A stretch of 64,000 nucleotides of DNA. Origin: Brugia malayi (taxonomy: Eukaryota; Nematoda; Chromadorea; Rhabditida; Onchocercidae). The position numbers and the translations under genes were made by a program. The notes below the pieces were generated by a model. The model worked only from the letters and a program-made list of their open reading frames with translations, was not told the origin of the DNA and did not search any database. This document shows positions 38,880 to 52,635 of the stretch, piece after piece. The stretch covers positions 10,159,721 to 10,223,720 of the forward strand of contig NW_025062479.1 in NCBI RefSeq assembly GCF_000002995.4. Direction: 5' to 3'. Position 1 is the first letter of the stretch. Each line of letters opens with the position of its first letter.

Positions 38880-41800
38880 TCACTCACTCACTTCATTCAT
38901 TCATTCATTCATTCACTCACTCACTTCATTCATTCATTCATTCATTCATTTACTCACTCACTTCATTCATTCATTCATTTACTCACTCACTTCATTCATT
39001 CATTCATTTACTCACTTCATTCATTCATTCATTCATTCATTTACTCACTCACTTCATTCATTCATTCATTCATTTACTCACTCACTTCATTCATTCATTC
39101 ATTTACTCACTCACTTCATTCATTCATTCATTTACTCACTCACTTCATTCATTCATTCATTCATTTACTCACTCACTTCATTCATTCATTCATTCATTTA
39201 CTCACTCACTTCATTCATTCATTCATTCATTTACTCACTCACTTCATTCATTCATTCATTCATTTACTCACTCACTTCATTCATTCATTCATTCATTTAC
39301 TCACTCACTTCATTCATTCATTCATTCATTCATTTACTCACTCACTTCATTCATTCATTCATTCATTCATTTACTCACTCACTTCATTCATTCATTCATT
39401 CATTCATTTACTCACTCACTTCATTCATTCATTCATTCATTTACTCACTCACTTCATTCATTCATTCATTCATTCATTTACTCACTCACTTCATTCATTC
39501 ATTCATTCATTCATTTACTCACTCACTTCATTCATTCATTCATTCACTCATTCATTCATTCATTCATTTACTCACTCACTTCATTCATTCATTCATTCAT
39601 TTACTCACTCACTTCATTCATTCATTCATTTACTCACTCACTTCATTCATTCATTCATTCATTTACTCACTCACTTCATTCATTCATTCATTCATTCATT
39701 CATTTACTCACTCACTTCATTCATTCATTCATTTACTCACTCACTTCATTCATTCATTCATTTACTCACTCACTTCATTCATTCATTCATTCATTTACTC
39801 ACTCACTTCATTCATTCATTCATTTACTCACTCACTTCATTCATTCATTCATTTACTCACTCACTTCATTCATTCATTCATTCATTTACTCACTCACTTC
39901 ATTCATTCATTCATTCATTTACTCACTCACTTCATTCATTCATTCATTTACTCACTCACTTCATTCATTCATTCATTTACTCACTCACTTCATTCATTCA
40001 TTCATTTACTCACTCACTTCATTCATTCATTCATTCATTTACTCACTCACTTCATTCATTCATTCATTTACTCACTCACTTCATTCATTCATTCATTTAC
40101 TCACTCACTTCATTCATTCATTCATTTACTCACTCACTTCATTCATTCATTCATTCACTCACTCACTTCATTCATTCATTCATTTACTCACTCACTTCAT
40201 TCATTCATTCATTCATTCATTTACTCACTCACTTCATTCATTCATTCATTCATTTACTCACTCACTTCATTCATTCATTCATTTACTCACTCACTTCATT
40301 CATTCATTCATTTACTCACTCACTTCATTCATTCATTCATTTACTCACTCACTTCATTCATTCATTCATTTACTCACTCACTTCATTCATTCATTCATTC
40401 ATTCATTTACTCACTCACTTCATTCATTCATTCATTCATTTACTCACTCACTTCATTCATTCATTCATTTACTCACTCACTTCATTCATTCATTCATTCA
40501 TTTACTCACTCACTTCATTCATTCATTCATTCATTTACTCACTCACTTCATTCATTCATTCATTCATTTACTCACTCACTTCATTCATTCATTCATTCAT
40601 TTACTCACTCACTTCATTCATTCATTCATTTACTCACTCACTTCATTCATTCATTCATTTACTCACTCACTTCATTCATTCATTCATTCATTTACTCACT
40701 CACTTCATTCATTCATTCATTTACTCACTCACTTCATTCATTCATTCATTTACTCACTCACTTCATTCATTCATTCATCATTTACTCACTCACTTCATTC
40801 ATTCATTCATTCATTCATTTACTCACTCACTTCATTCATTCATTCATTCATTCATTTACTCACTCACTTCATTCATTCATTCATTCATTTACTCACTCAC
40901 TTCATTCATTCATTCATTTACTCACTCACTTCATTCATTCATTCATTCATTCATTTACTCACTCACTTCATTCATTCATTCATTTACTCACTCACTTCAT
41001 TCATTCATTCATTTACTCACTCACTTCATTCATTCATTCATTTACTCACTCACTTCATTCATTCATTCATTCATTTACTCACTCACTTCATTCATTCATT
41101 CATTTACTCACTCACTTCATTCATTCATTCATTTACTCACTCACTTCATTCATTCATTCATTTACTCACTCACTTCATTCATTCATTCATTTACTCACTC
41201 ACTTCATTCATTCATTCATTTACTCACTCTCATTCATTCATTTACTCACTCACTTCATTCATTCATTCATTTACTCACTCACTTCATTCATTCATTCATT
41301 TACTCACTCACTTCATTCATTCATTCATTTACTCACTCACTTCATTCATTCATTCATTTACTCACTCACTTCATTCATTCATTCATTTACTCACTCACTT
41401 CATTCATTCATTCATTCATTCATTTACTCACTCACTTCATTCATTCATTCATTTACTCACTCACTTCATTCATTCATTCATTCATTTACTCACTCACTTC
41501 ATTCATTCATTCATTTACTCACTCACTTCATTCATTCATTCATTTACTCACTCACTTCATTCATTCATTCATTCATTTACTCACTCACTTCATTCATTCA
41601 TTCATTCATTTACTCACTCACTCACTTCATTCATTCATTCATTTACTCACTCACTTCATTCATTCATTCATTCATTTACTCACTCACTTCATTCATTCAT
41701 TCATTTACTCACTCACTTCATTCATTCATTCATTTACTCACTCACTCACTTCATTCATTCATTCATTTACTCACTCACTTCATTCATTCATTCATTCATT

Positions 41801-44800
41801 TACTCACTCACTTCATTCATTCATTCATTTACTCACTCACTCACTTCATTCATTCATTTACTCACTCACTTCATTCATTCATTCATTTACTCACTCACTT
41901 CATTCATTCATTCATTTCATTTACTCACTCACTTCATTCATTCATTCATTTACTCACTCACTTCATTCATTCATTCATTTACTCACTCACTTCATTCATT
42001 CATTCATTATTCATTCATTTATCACTCACTCACTTCATTCATTCATTCATTCATTTACTCACTCACTTCATTCTCATTCATTCATTTACTCACTCACTTC
42101 ATTCATTCCACTTCATTCATTCATTCATTTTACTCACTCACTTCATTCATTCATTCATTCATCATCATTCACTTACTCACTCATTCATTCATTCATTCAT
42201 TTACTCACTCACTTCATTCATTTCATTCATTTACTCACTCACTTTCATTCATTCATTCATTTACTCACTCACTTCATTCATTCATTCATTTACTCACTCA
42301 CTTCATTCATTCATTCATTCATTTACTCACTCACTTCATTCATTCATTCATTTACTCACTCACTTCATTCATTCATTCATTTACTCACTCACTTCATTCA
42401 TTCATTCATTTACTCACTCACTTCATTCATTCATTCATTTTACTCACTCACTTCATTCATTTCATTCATTTACTCACTCACTTCATTCATTCATTCATTC
42501 ATTTACTCACTCACTTCATTCATTCATTCATTCATTTACTCACTCACTTCATTCATTCATTCATTTACTCACTCACTTCATTCATTCATTCATTTACTCA
42601 CTCACTTCATTCATTCATTCATTCATTTACTCACTCACTTCATTCATTCATTCATTCATTTACTCACTCACTTCATTCATTCATTTACTCACTCACTTCA
42701 TTCATTCATTCATTTACTCACTCACTTCATTCATTCATTCATCATTTACTCACTCACTTCATTCATTCATTCATTCATTTACTCACTCACTTCATTCATT
42801 CATTCATTTACTCACTCACTTCATTCATTCATTCATTTACTCACTCACTTCATTCATTCATTCATTCATTTACTCACTCACTTCATTCATTCATTCATTC
42901 ATTTACTCACTCACTTCATTCATTCATTCATTCATTTACTCACTCACTTCATTCATCATTCATTCATTTACTCACTCACTTCATTCATTCATTCATTTAC
43001 TCACTCACTTCATTCATTCATTCATTTACTCACTCACTCACTTCATTCATTCATTCATTTACTCACTCACTTTCATTCATTCATTCATTTACTCACTCAC
43101 TTCATTCATTCATTCATTCATTTACTCACTCACTTCATTCATTCATTCATTTACTCACTCACTTCATTCATTCATTCATTTACTCACTCACTTCATTCAT
43201 TCATTCATTTACTCACTCACTTCATTCATTCATTCATTCATTTACTCACTCACTTCATTCATTCATTCATTCATTTACTCACTCACTTCATTCATTCATT
43301 CATTTACTCACTCACTTCATTCATTCATTCATTTACTCACTCACTTCATTCATTCATTCATTCTACTCACTCACTTCATTCATTCATTCATTTACTCACT
43401 CACTTCATTCATTCATTCATTCATTTACTCACTCACTTCATTCATTCATTCATTTACTCACTCACTTCATTCATTCATTCATTTACTCACTCACTTCATT
43501 CATTCATTCATTCATTTACTCACTCACTTCATTCATTCATTCATTTACTCACTCACTTCATTCATTCATTCATTTACTCACTCACTTCATTCATTCATTC
43601 ATTTACTCACTCACTTCATTCATTCATTCATTTACTCACTCACTTCATTCATTCATTCATTTACTCACTCACTTCATTCATTCATTCATTCATTTACTCA
43701 CTCACTTCATTCATTCATTCATTCATTTACTCACTCACTTCATTCATTCATTCATTCATTTACTCACTCACTTCATTCATTCATTCATTCATTTACTCAC
43801 TCACTTCATTCATTCATTCATTCATTTACTCACTCACTTCATTCATTCATTCATTTACTCACTCACTTCATTCATTCATTCATTTACTCACTCACTTCAT
43901 TCATTCATTCATTCATTTACTCACTCACTTCATTCATTCATTCATTTACTCACTCACTTCATTCATTCATTCATTTACTCACTCACTTCATTCATTCATT
44001 CATTCATTTACTCACTCACTTCATTCATTCATTCATTCATTCATTTACTCACTCACTCACTTCATTCATTCATTCATTTACTCACTCACTTCATTCATTC
44101 ATTCATTTACTCACTCACTTCATTCATTCATTCATTTACTCACTCACTTCATTCATTCATTTACTCACTCACTTCATTCATTCATTCATTTACTCACTCA
44201 CTTCATTCATTCATTCATTTACTCACTCACTTCATTCATTCATTCATTTACTCACTCACTTCATTCATTCATTCATTTACTCACTTCATTCATTCATTCA
44301 TTTACTCACTCACTTCATTCATTCATTCATTTACTCACTCACTTCATTCATTCATTCATTTACTCACTCACTTCATTCATTCATTCATTTACTCACTCAC
44401 TTCATTCATTCATTCATTTACTCACTCACTTCATTCATTCATTTACTCACTCACTTCATTCATTCATTCATTCATTTACTCACTCACTTCATTCATTCAT
44501 TCATTCATTTACTCACTCACTTCATTCATTCATTCATTTACTCACTCACTTCATTCATTCATTCATTTACTCACTCACTTCATTCATTCATTCATTCATT
44601 TACTCACTCACTTCATTCATTCATTCATTCATTTACTCACTCACTTCATTCATTCCACTTCATTCATTTACTCACTCACTTCATTCATTCATTCATTTAC
44701 TCACTCACTTCATTCATTCATTCATTTACTCACTCACTTCATTCATTTACTCACTCACTTCATTCATTCATTCATTTACTCACTCACTTCATTCATTCAT

Positions 44801-45362
44801 TCATTTACTCACTCACTTCATTCATTCATTCATTTACTCACTCCTTCATTCATTCACTCACTTCATTCATTCATTCATTTACTCACTCACTTCATTCATT
44901 CATTCATTTACTCACTCACTTCATTCATTCATTCATTTACTCACTCACTTCATTCATTCATTCATTTACTCACTCACTTCATTCATTCATTCATTTACTC
45001 ACTCACTTCATTCATTCATTCATTCATTTACTCACTCACTTCATTCATTCATTCATTTACTCACTCACTTCATTCATTCATTCATTTACTCACTCACTTC
45101 ATTCATTCATTCATTTACTCACTCACTTCATTCATTCATTCATTTACTCACTCACTTCATTCATTCATTCATTTACTCACTCACTTCATTCATTCATTCA
45201 TTTACTCACTCACTTCATTCATTCATTCATTTACTCACTCACTTCATTCATTCATTCATTTACTCACTCACTTCATTCATTCATTCATTTACTCACTCAC
45301 TTCATTCATTCATTCATTTACTCACTCACTTCATTCATTCATTCATTTACTCACTCACTTCA
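38880..45362. repeat. satellite block 1: 25-bp units with 29- and 33-bp variants
   Basis: Each unit has an almost invariant 16-base core, TTTACTCACTCACTTC, followed by two or more ATTC and a final A. Unit lengths are 25, 29 or 33 bp depending on the number of ATTC. Block length divided by unit length gives of the order of 240 copies (an estimate, not a count). The first few units carry TTCACTCACTCACTTC instead, so the TTTACTCA form looks derived. A cluster of irregular units lies at about 41990-42260. Confidence 0.95.
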
Positions 45363-46150
45363 TTCATTCAATTCATTCATTCAATTCATTCATTCAATTC
45401 ATTCATTCAATTCATTCATTCAATTCATTCATTCAATTCATTCATTCAATTCATTCATTCAATTCATTCATTCAATTCATTCATTCAATTCATTCATTCA
45501 ATTCATTCATTCAATTCATTCATTCAATTCATTCATTCAATTCATTCATTCAATTCATTCATTCAATTCATTCATTCATTCAATTCATTCAATTCATTCA
45601 TTCAATTCATTCATTCAATTCATTCATTCAATTCATTCATTCAATTCATTCATTCATTCATTCATTCATTCAATTCATTCATTCAATTCATTCATTCAAT
45701 TCATTCATTCAATTCATTCATTCAATTCATTCATTCAATTCATTCATTCAATTCATTCATTCAATTCATTCATTCATTCATTCATTCATTCATTCAATTC
45801 ATTCATTCAATTCATTCATTCAATTCATTCATTCAATTCATTCATTCAATTCATTCATTCAATTCATTCATTCAATTCATTCAATTCATTCATTCAATTC
45901 ATTCATTCATTCAATTCATTCAATTCATTCATTCAATTCATTCATTCAATTCATTCATTCAATTCATTCATTCAATTCATTCATTCAATTCATTCATTCA
46001 ATTCATTCATTCATTCAATTCATTCATTCATTCAATTCATTCATTCATTCAATTCATTCATTCAATTCATTCATTCAATTCAATTCATTCAATTCATTCA
46101 TTCATTCAATTCATTCAATTCATTCATTCAATTCATTCATTCATTCAATT
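45363..46150. repeat. satellite block 2: 13-bp units
   Basis: Repeated AATTCATTCATTC, at first perfectly regular (45367-45560), then with scattered extra ATTC units and a gradual mix with the 9-bp form. Confidence 0.93.
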
Positions 46151-47281
46151 CATTCATTCATTCATTCATTCAATTCATTCAATTCATTCAATTCATTCAA
46201 TTCATTCAATTCATTCAATTCATTCATTCATTCAATTCATTCAATTCATTCAATTCATTCAATTCATTCATTCATTCAATTCATTCATTCATTCAATTCA
46301 TTCATTCAATTCATTCAATTCATTCAATTCATTCAATTCATTCAATTCATTCAATTCATTCAATTCATTCAATTCATTCATTCATTCATTCATTCAATTC
46401 ATTCAATTCATTCAATTCATTCAATTCATTCAATTCATTCAATTCATTCAATTCATTCAATTCATTCAATTCATTCAATTCATTCAATTCATTCAATTCA
46501 TTCATTCAATTCATTCATTCATTCAATTCATTCAATTCAATTCATTCAATTCATTCAATTCATTCAATTCATTCAATTCATTCAATTCATTCAATTCATT
46601 CATTCATTTCAATTCATTTCATTCATTCATTCATTTCAATTCATTCATTCATTCAATTCATTCAATTCATTCAATTCATTCAATTCATTCAATTCATTCA
46701 ATTCATTCAATTCATTCAATTCATTCAATTCATTCAATTCATTCAATTCATTCAATTCATTCAATTCATTCAATTCATTCAATTCATTCAATTCATTCAA
46801 TTCATTCAATTCATTCAATTCATTCAATTCATTCAATTCATTCAATTCATTCAATTCATTCAATTCATTCAATTCATTCAATTCATTCAATTCATTCAAT
46901 TCATTCAATTCATTCAATTCATTCAATTCATTCAATTCATTCAATTCATTCAATTCATTCAATTCATTCAATTCATTCATTCATTCAATTCATTCATTCA
47001 TTCAATTCATTCATTCAATTCATTCATTCATTCAATTCATTCAATTCATTCAATTCATTCAATTCATTCAATTCATTCAATTCATTCAATTCATTCAATT
47101 CATTCAATTCATTCAATTCATTCAATTCATTCAATTCATTCAATTCATTCAATTCATTCAATTCATTCAATTCATTCAATTCATTCAATTCATTCAATTC
47201 ATTCAATTCATTCAATTCATTCAATTCATTCAATTCATTCAATTCATTCAATTCATTCAATTCATTCAATTCATTCATTCA
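46151..47281. repeat. satellite block 3: 9-bp units
   Basis: Repeated AATTCATTC with long perfect runs (about 46653-46975 and 47034-47274). Nine bases are three codons, so both strands stay open: FIQ on the plus strand and NEL on the minus strand. These peptides are by-products. Confidence 0.95.
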
Positions 47282-47282
47282 C

Positions 47283-48810
47283 GCATCCATCCATCTATCC
47301 ATCCCTGCGTCTTTCATTTTTACAGGACAACTATTGTTCCTTTTCCGCGCTCTTAATACTGGCATTTTTCTGTGTTTTCCTCATTTCTCTTTCCATTTCA
47401 TTTTCTTTTTCATTTCAGCACTTCTTTTTATTGTCTCATTCATTCTCACTCAGTAGGAAAAATTGTATTTTAAATTCTCTTATTTTTTTCTGTTTTGTTT
47501 CAAATGTCTATGTTTCCAATATTTTTCATTATTCAGTTTCATTTACATTTTCTTCTTGCTGTTATAAATTAAAATTATCATTTATGTTTGTTGTGATAAT
47601 TTCACGTATAATTAAGGAGATACCACTGTTATTTTCACCTTTGATAATTGTGATTTCATTAATTTATTCGTCAGAAAGTCAGAAAAAAGAAGAAATTTGA
47701 ATGAAATTATATATATTACAATGAAGATATGATAAAATGGATAGACGGATATGTGGTTATAAGTAAGCGAATTTCTTTTATAATTAATCATTATTTTATC
47801 AATTTATTAATTGTAATTTTTTCTTATATTATTACTATATAATAATATTTATTTTTAGTGATTCATTGAGCTGGGAAAAAAATTGAATGAATTCTTTTGG
47901 ATTACATTTATTCATTATTTTTCATTTCAAAAAGTTTACTTTAATTATGAACATAAATAAATGTTGTTACGTGGGAGCAATCTATCTGTAATTGTATTGT
48001 AATTTGCTTATCTCTTTATCAAAACATATACGGAAATTCATTCATTTCATTCTTTCACATTTATTTATCAGTTTTCTCATTAAATTTTAATCTATCAATC
48101 AATCAGTTTATCCATCTATCTACATATCTATCTATTGATCCCTTGTTATCTCTTCATCATTTTTATTTTATTCGTTCAAAACTAGAAAACGAAATTTCTG
48201 TCTAGTATTGATCCGTGAGATTGTCTCTACGAGGTCTTATATCTGTGAAATCTGTGACTGTTATGACCTCGCGTTGCAGGTCAATGAAGATATTTTTTTA
48301 TCCAATGATATTTCTTTTTTTCTTTTTACCCTCTCCATCCCCTCCTTTTTACATTCTATAAATTGCGAATTAATGACAAGGTCAAACTTTTTTCCATCAT
48401 ACATTGAAGGTTTTCTATTTTTCTAATTGCTAATTTGCATCTTTATTTTATTTTTTTTTTTTTTTTTTTGCTCCCTGTTTTTTTTTCCTTTTGTTTAGCG
48501 AATGTATGAGAATCGAGTTATTGAGATGTTTTATTTGCCGATATTTTATATCATTCATAAATTTATTCTTGCTGCGCTAAATGAAACAGAAAGAAGTGTG
48601 TAGAATTAGTCAAATTTTCAGATTTTTATATCATTCAACTTTCGTTTTTTCATATACAAAAAATTTCCATTCAGTTACTAATTTTGTTTCAATTATTCAA
48701 ATATTTGACAAAAGAAACGAAAAATTTCTTTATAAAATTGATATGAAATGTTTGTAACATACTATTTAGCATTTATGGAAGGAAATAACTAACAGATAGA
48801 TGTATCTTAG
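47283..48810 (+). other. inferred RIPOR intron 2, part after the satellite
   Basis: AT-rich DNA after the array. At 48200-48280 a short GC-richer patch has an imperfect hairpin (CGAGGTC at about 48230 pairing with GACCTCG at about 48265) and the acceptor-like GCGTTGCAG; it could hide a small exon, but no reading was convincing. Confidence 0.5.
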
Positions 48811-51800
48811 ATTCTAACAAATAATTCATTGACGGGTTCAACTACACTAAATTACTTACGTCAACATTTAATGAAGCGTTATCAAAGTGAAGCAATACAG
48901 CAACGACTTAAACTTCTCTTCAGTGTTCTTCTTCGTGGTTTCAGGTAATAGATATGTGAATAATTTGCCAGACTTACAGAGATTTAACAAACTGATAAAA
49001 TAAGATGTAAAATTTTTAGGGAAAAATATTTTTTCAGTAAAATATTAGGAAATAAATGCCTTATAATTTCAAGATTTTCCTTTTTTCAATTTTATATTTA
49101 ATCATTTTTAAACAAATTACATTTTTTAGATGAAGTATACCAATGATGACTGCTGTATCTATTTTAAAATTTTAGTTCATTTGTGAATCATCATGCGAAT
49201 GAAGTGGCATGGTTAAAAGCTCGGCTTGAATCATTGCACTCTGATAATTTGGATGAACAACGAATCCTGCGAAAAGTTTGTTTCAGAAAATTTCCACAAT
49301 ATATTATGTCTTGTTTATTGTCAAATATTGCATTTTTTTGCACTTTTTTTCAGATAAAAAATAATCTATTAATTAATGTTAAGATAAAAAAAAAAATGAA
49401 CATGAACATGTTCCAAGGATGACATTGCAATGTTTAACTGAGTTCATAGTTATTAACAGTTTTGGTGATGTATTAAATTTATGTTTCACTTCAAAAATAT
49501 CGACTTTCGCTTGTTTCCAAATTAATTCATTTATAAAAAATCACTAATTTGAATTTGACTACCCAATGTCTTTTCTCTTATGCCTTTTTTTCTTCCCTTT
49601 ACAAGATATAATGCGGACGGAAATTGCTCTATCATACAAGAATATTGAGAAAAAAAAAATAATTTAGGAATTAAAAGTAGCAAAAGAAAATGAAGAGCTT
49701 TATTCGAAACATGCAGATAGAATTGTGAAACTGCGCGACCAATATCTTGGGCAAATTACCGTTTACAACAATTTGAAAGGTATTACCTTTATTTTCTAGA
49801 ATTGATCATTCTAATTAAGGTAGCATTAAAAAGAGAAAGTGGAAGGCAATAATATTTCACACATAAAAAAAAAAAGAAAAAAAATGAAATAAAAACAAAG
49901 CAAAAGGAGAATGAGCAGAAAAAATGAAATATATCGAATGAATAAAAAAAATATCCTACAAAGGATTTTATGTTATCTTAACTTCCTACTAATCCGTTAA
50001 TTACAAAATCAGGTTGAAATTATCCAAACTGGATGAATAATTTCTCTTTTTTTTTATTTCTTCTAGAATTTGCACTTCAATAAGCTAAATCGCTACTTTC
50101 TTTTAAAAATCTTCTTTTCAAAATTTGCGTAAATTTTGCGTCTTTTCTCTCATATCATTCATTGAACTTATAATATTTCCACTGTTTTGGATTTTGAAAT
50201 TTGTTTCATTACATTCAATTCCATGCAAGCTAATTCTAAATAGCTTCAATAAGTGCTTCAAAAGCATTTTGTTAGCATTCATTTTATAAATGAAAAAAGA
50301 ATACGAAAAAACAAAGATAGATCTTGAATATTCTTTCTGTATTATGTACACATGCTTATATGTATATGTGTTTATTTGTTTGTTGTTTATGTGCATATAA
50401 ATATATATGGATTCTGATTTATTATTTTACACTGTAAAACTGATGAGAAAAAGAGGTGGAATACAATTTCTGTATAGAAACATTTTACATTTACTTGAAC
50501 AAAATAAAAAAATAGAAAAATATTAAAAAATTTTTAAAATCTGATTTTAAAGTTTTTCTGATTAGTGAATATTTTTTTTAGTGAAAAGAATGAAAATTCT
50601 TAATATTACAAAATTTATTGAAATTAAGTTTGTTTTTTATCGAAGGTTTTGTTTTTTCTCGTAATCTTCTATTGTCAAATCAAATTTCTTCAGAAAGTTG
50701 TAATTGTCATTGTTAGCCTTGGTAGTGCTTTGCAGAATTTTTGCACGATAGTGTTTTAAATATAGGATCAATGGCATGAATGGTATTTTGCAAATTCGTT
50801 AGTTTTTTTGCAACAGTTAACAAAAATCACTGAGCGTACTTTTTTTCGCAATTATTGAGAACTTATGCTTATGCAGAATGTTGATACAAATAACGATTCA
50901 TTCATTCATGTTGGGAATGTTTCAGGATTCATTTAAATTTTCATGTTTTGGAAATTCGGATATTTTATTAGCTTCGGAAATATTTCATTTTGAGGGATAT
51001 ATTTGAACGGAACTTTTAAATGTGTTTTCTTTTTCTCTTTAAATAAAAAGGGACAGAAAATGGAAAAGAAGAAAGCGGATGTGAGCTATTACTGACAGTT
51101 TTCAAAATTTGTTTGAAAATTATTTCTAATTGATTTTATTTTCAAGCTAAAGTTTAGAAATTACTTGTTTATATTATGACGATTTTTGTATTGAAAATTT
51201 TTATCGCATGTTATTGCGGATTGTGACAGTCTACACTCAAGTATATGAGGTAGGAAATGAATGCAATATCCCACTATTTGTCATACAAAAGTGTCGTTAT
51301 TTGTTCATTTCAAAAGAAATTCATTGCTGTGGGCAGCAGCAGCAATGTTTATTTTTCTGACTAATCCTTATAATATTATTTAACTTGAAGTCTTTAAATC
51401 ATGTAATGATGTTTATCTAATCAATTCTTCGATATTATAAATATCAAACAAATTTTACAGTGGTGAGGTTAATAAAAAGTATTTGTTATGTAAGAATTTA
51501 TAGAAATTGGAATAAAATATATGGATTAAGAAGATATTTATTCTACTTTTATTCAAACTATGCTTAATTGATTAATCTTTATAATTGATCAATAATTTAT
51601 AATCATATTGAATCATTCTTACCAGAATTATCATCAGAAATACACCTACTATAACAATATTACTAGGCTTATAACTCATCCTTAATTATTTTATAATTTG
51701 TAAAGTTTAATGTTTAAGGGAAAATAACATTTTATGTATTTCAAAAGAAAATTTCATCATTCGTTATATTTTGTTTACTTTGCTAATATATAATGTTTAA

Positions 51801-52604
51801 GCTTTTAGGTAAATTTTAATTGCTAGGAAAGTAAATTTTTGTGTGCACATACTTCTCTTTCTTTCTCACTCCCTCTCTCTCCCACTTTATAATTTGACGT
51901 TTGTTATTCTTCACAACCTCTCATATTGAAGTATCATCCATTTCTTGTTATCTTTAATGGATAGTAAAAGCAGTGGATGAATTCTGATCGATTTCATTGG
52001 AAGAGAAAAGAAGAGAATGTGATACATTCACGTAGATCAGCTCGACTTAGTTATTCCTAAAATATTATTCAAAATCAATGTGAGCATTATATAGCTAGCT
52101 CATTGAAAAAATCTTTTCAGTAATGAAATCGTTATGACAGCTATCTTCGAAGTTTGGGTTAAATAGGTCATTCATCGGAAATTATATATATTCTGCAAAA
52201 AAAATTTTTTTTGATGAATTTCTATGCAGAATTTTGTTTTTTTTTTTTTTTTTCTGCCTTTTTAATTAAGAAGTTTAGGTGGATCAGTTGGTGATTTACG
52301 ATTATTGGGAGGTTCAACACGTTCCATTCCATCATTTGGGAACAGTAACCGGATGACAAAACGTTTGAATCAAGCTGCAGCAGCTGTTGAATTGGAATTG
52401 TACAGTATGGTGGGACGTTTACAAATCGAAATTAAAGGTCTGCGTTTTTTTTTTTTTTTTTTCTTCATGTGGATTATTAGGATGATATGGAGAATAAATA
52501 GCATTCAGTTTACTGAAAACAGATGGAATTCATTTCATGATTGGTTAAATGAATGTTTTTTCTCTTTGAGGAATATTTTTAGAATTCTTTTGTAATTTTT
52601 GTGG

Positions 52605-52635
<31 letters not shown>

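Larger units (their letters stand above)
38760..47282. repeat. 8.5-kb G-free satellite array
   Basis: From 38760 to 47281 the plus strand contains only A, C and T; the last G before is at 38759 and the next at 47282. The array is built from ATTC tetranucleotides with a regular one-base slip. It has a decayed left edge (38763-38880), a long block of 25/29/33-bp units, a 13-bp block, a 9-bp block, and a decayed CATC-rich right edge (47283-47305). High homogeneity suggests recent expansion or homogenisation. The 2991-codon plus-strand frame exists only because ATTC-type units without G can contain no TAG or TGA and happen to contain no TAA. Confidence 0.98.

Noticed and set aside
46645..47278. 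Minus-strand ORFs of repeated NEL (46645-46980 and 47024-47278)
   Set aside because: Direct translation of perfect 9-bp repeats; no flanking coding sequence.
38880..47281. CRISPR-like look of the regular array
   Set aside because: Spacers are themselves ATTC repeats, not unique sequence, and the surrounding genes are eukaryotic.
38880..47281. Telomere or centromere repeat
   Set aside because: Units do not resemble the nematode telomere repeat TTAGGC, and genes lie on both sides, so this is an interstitial satellite. A centromeric role cannot be judged.
38725..47700. 2991-codon plus-strand ORF (FIHSFIYSLTS-like repeats)
   Set aside because: The frame is open only because the satellite has no G and its units contain no TAA. 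The peptide merely cycles through the three frames of the DNA unit, and the natural-looking ends are short unrelated AT-rich sequence.
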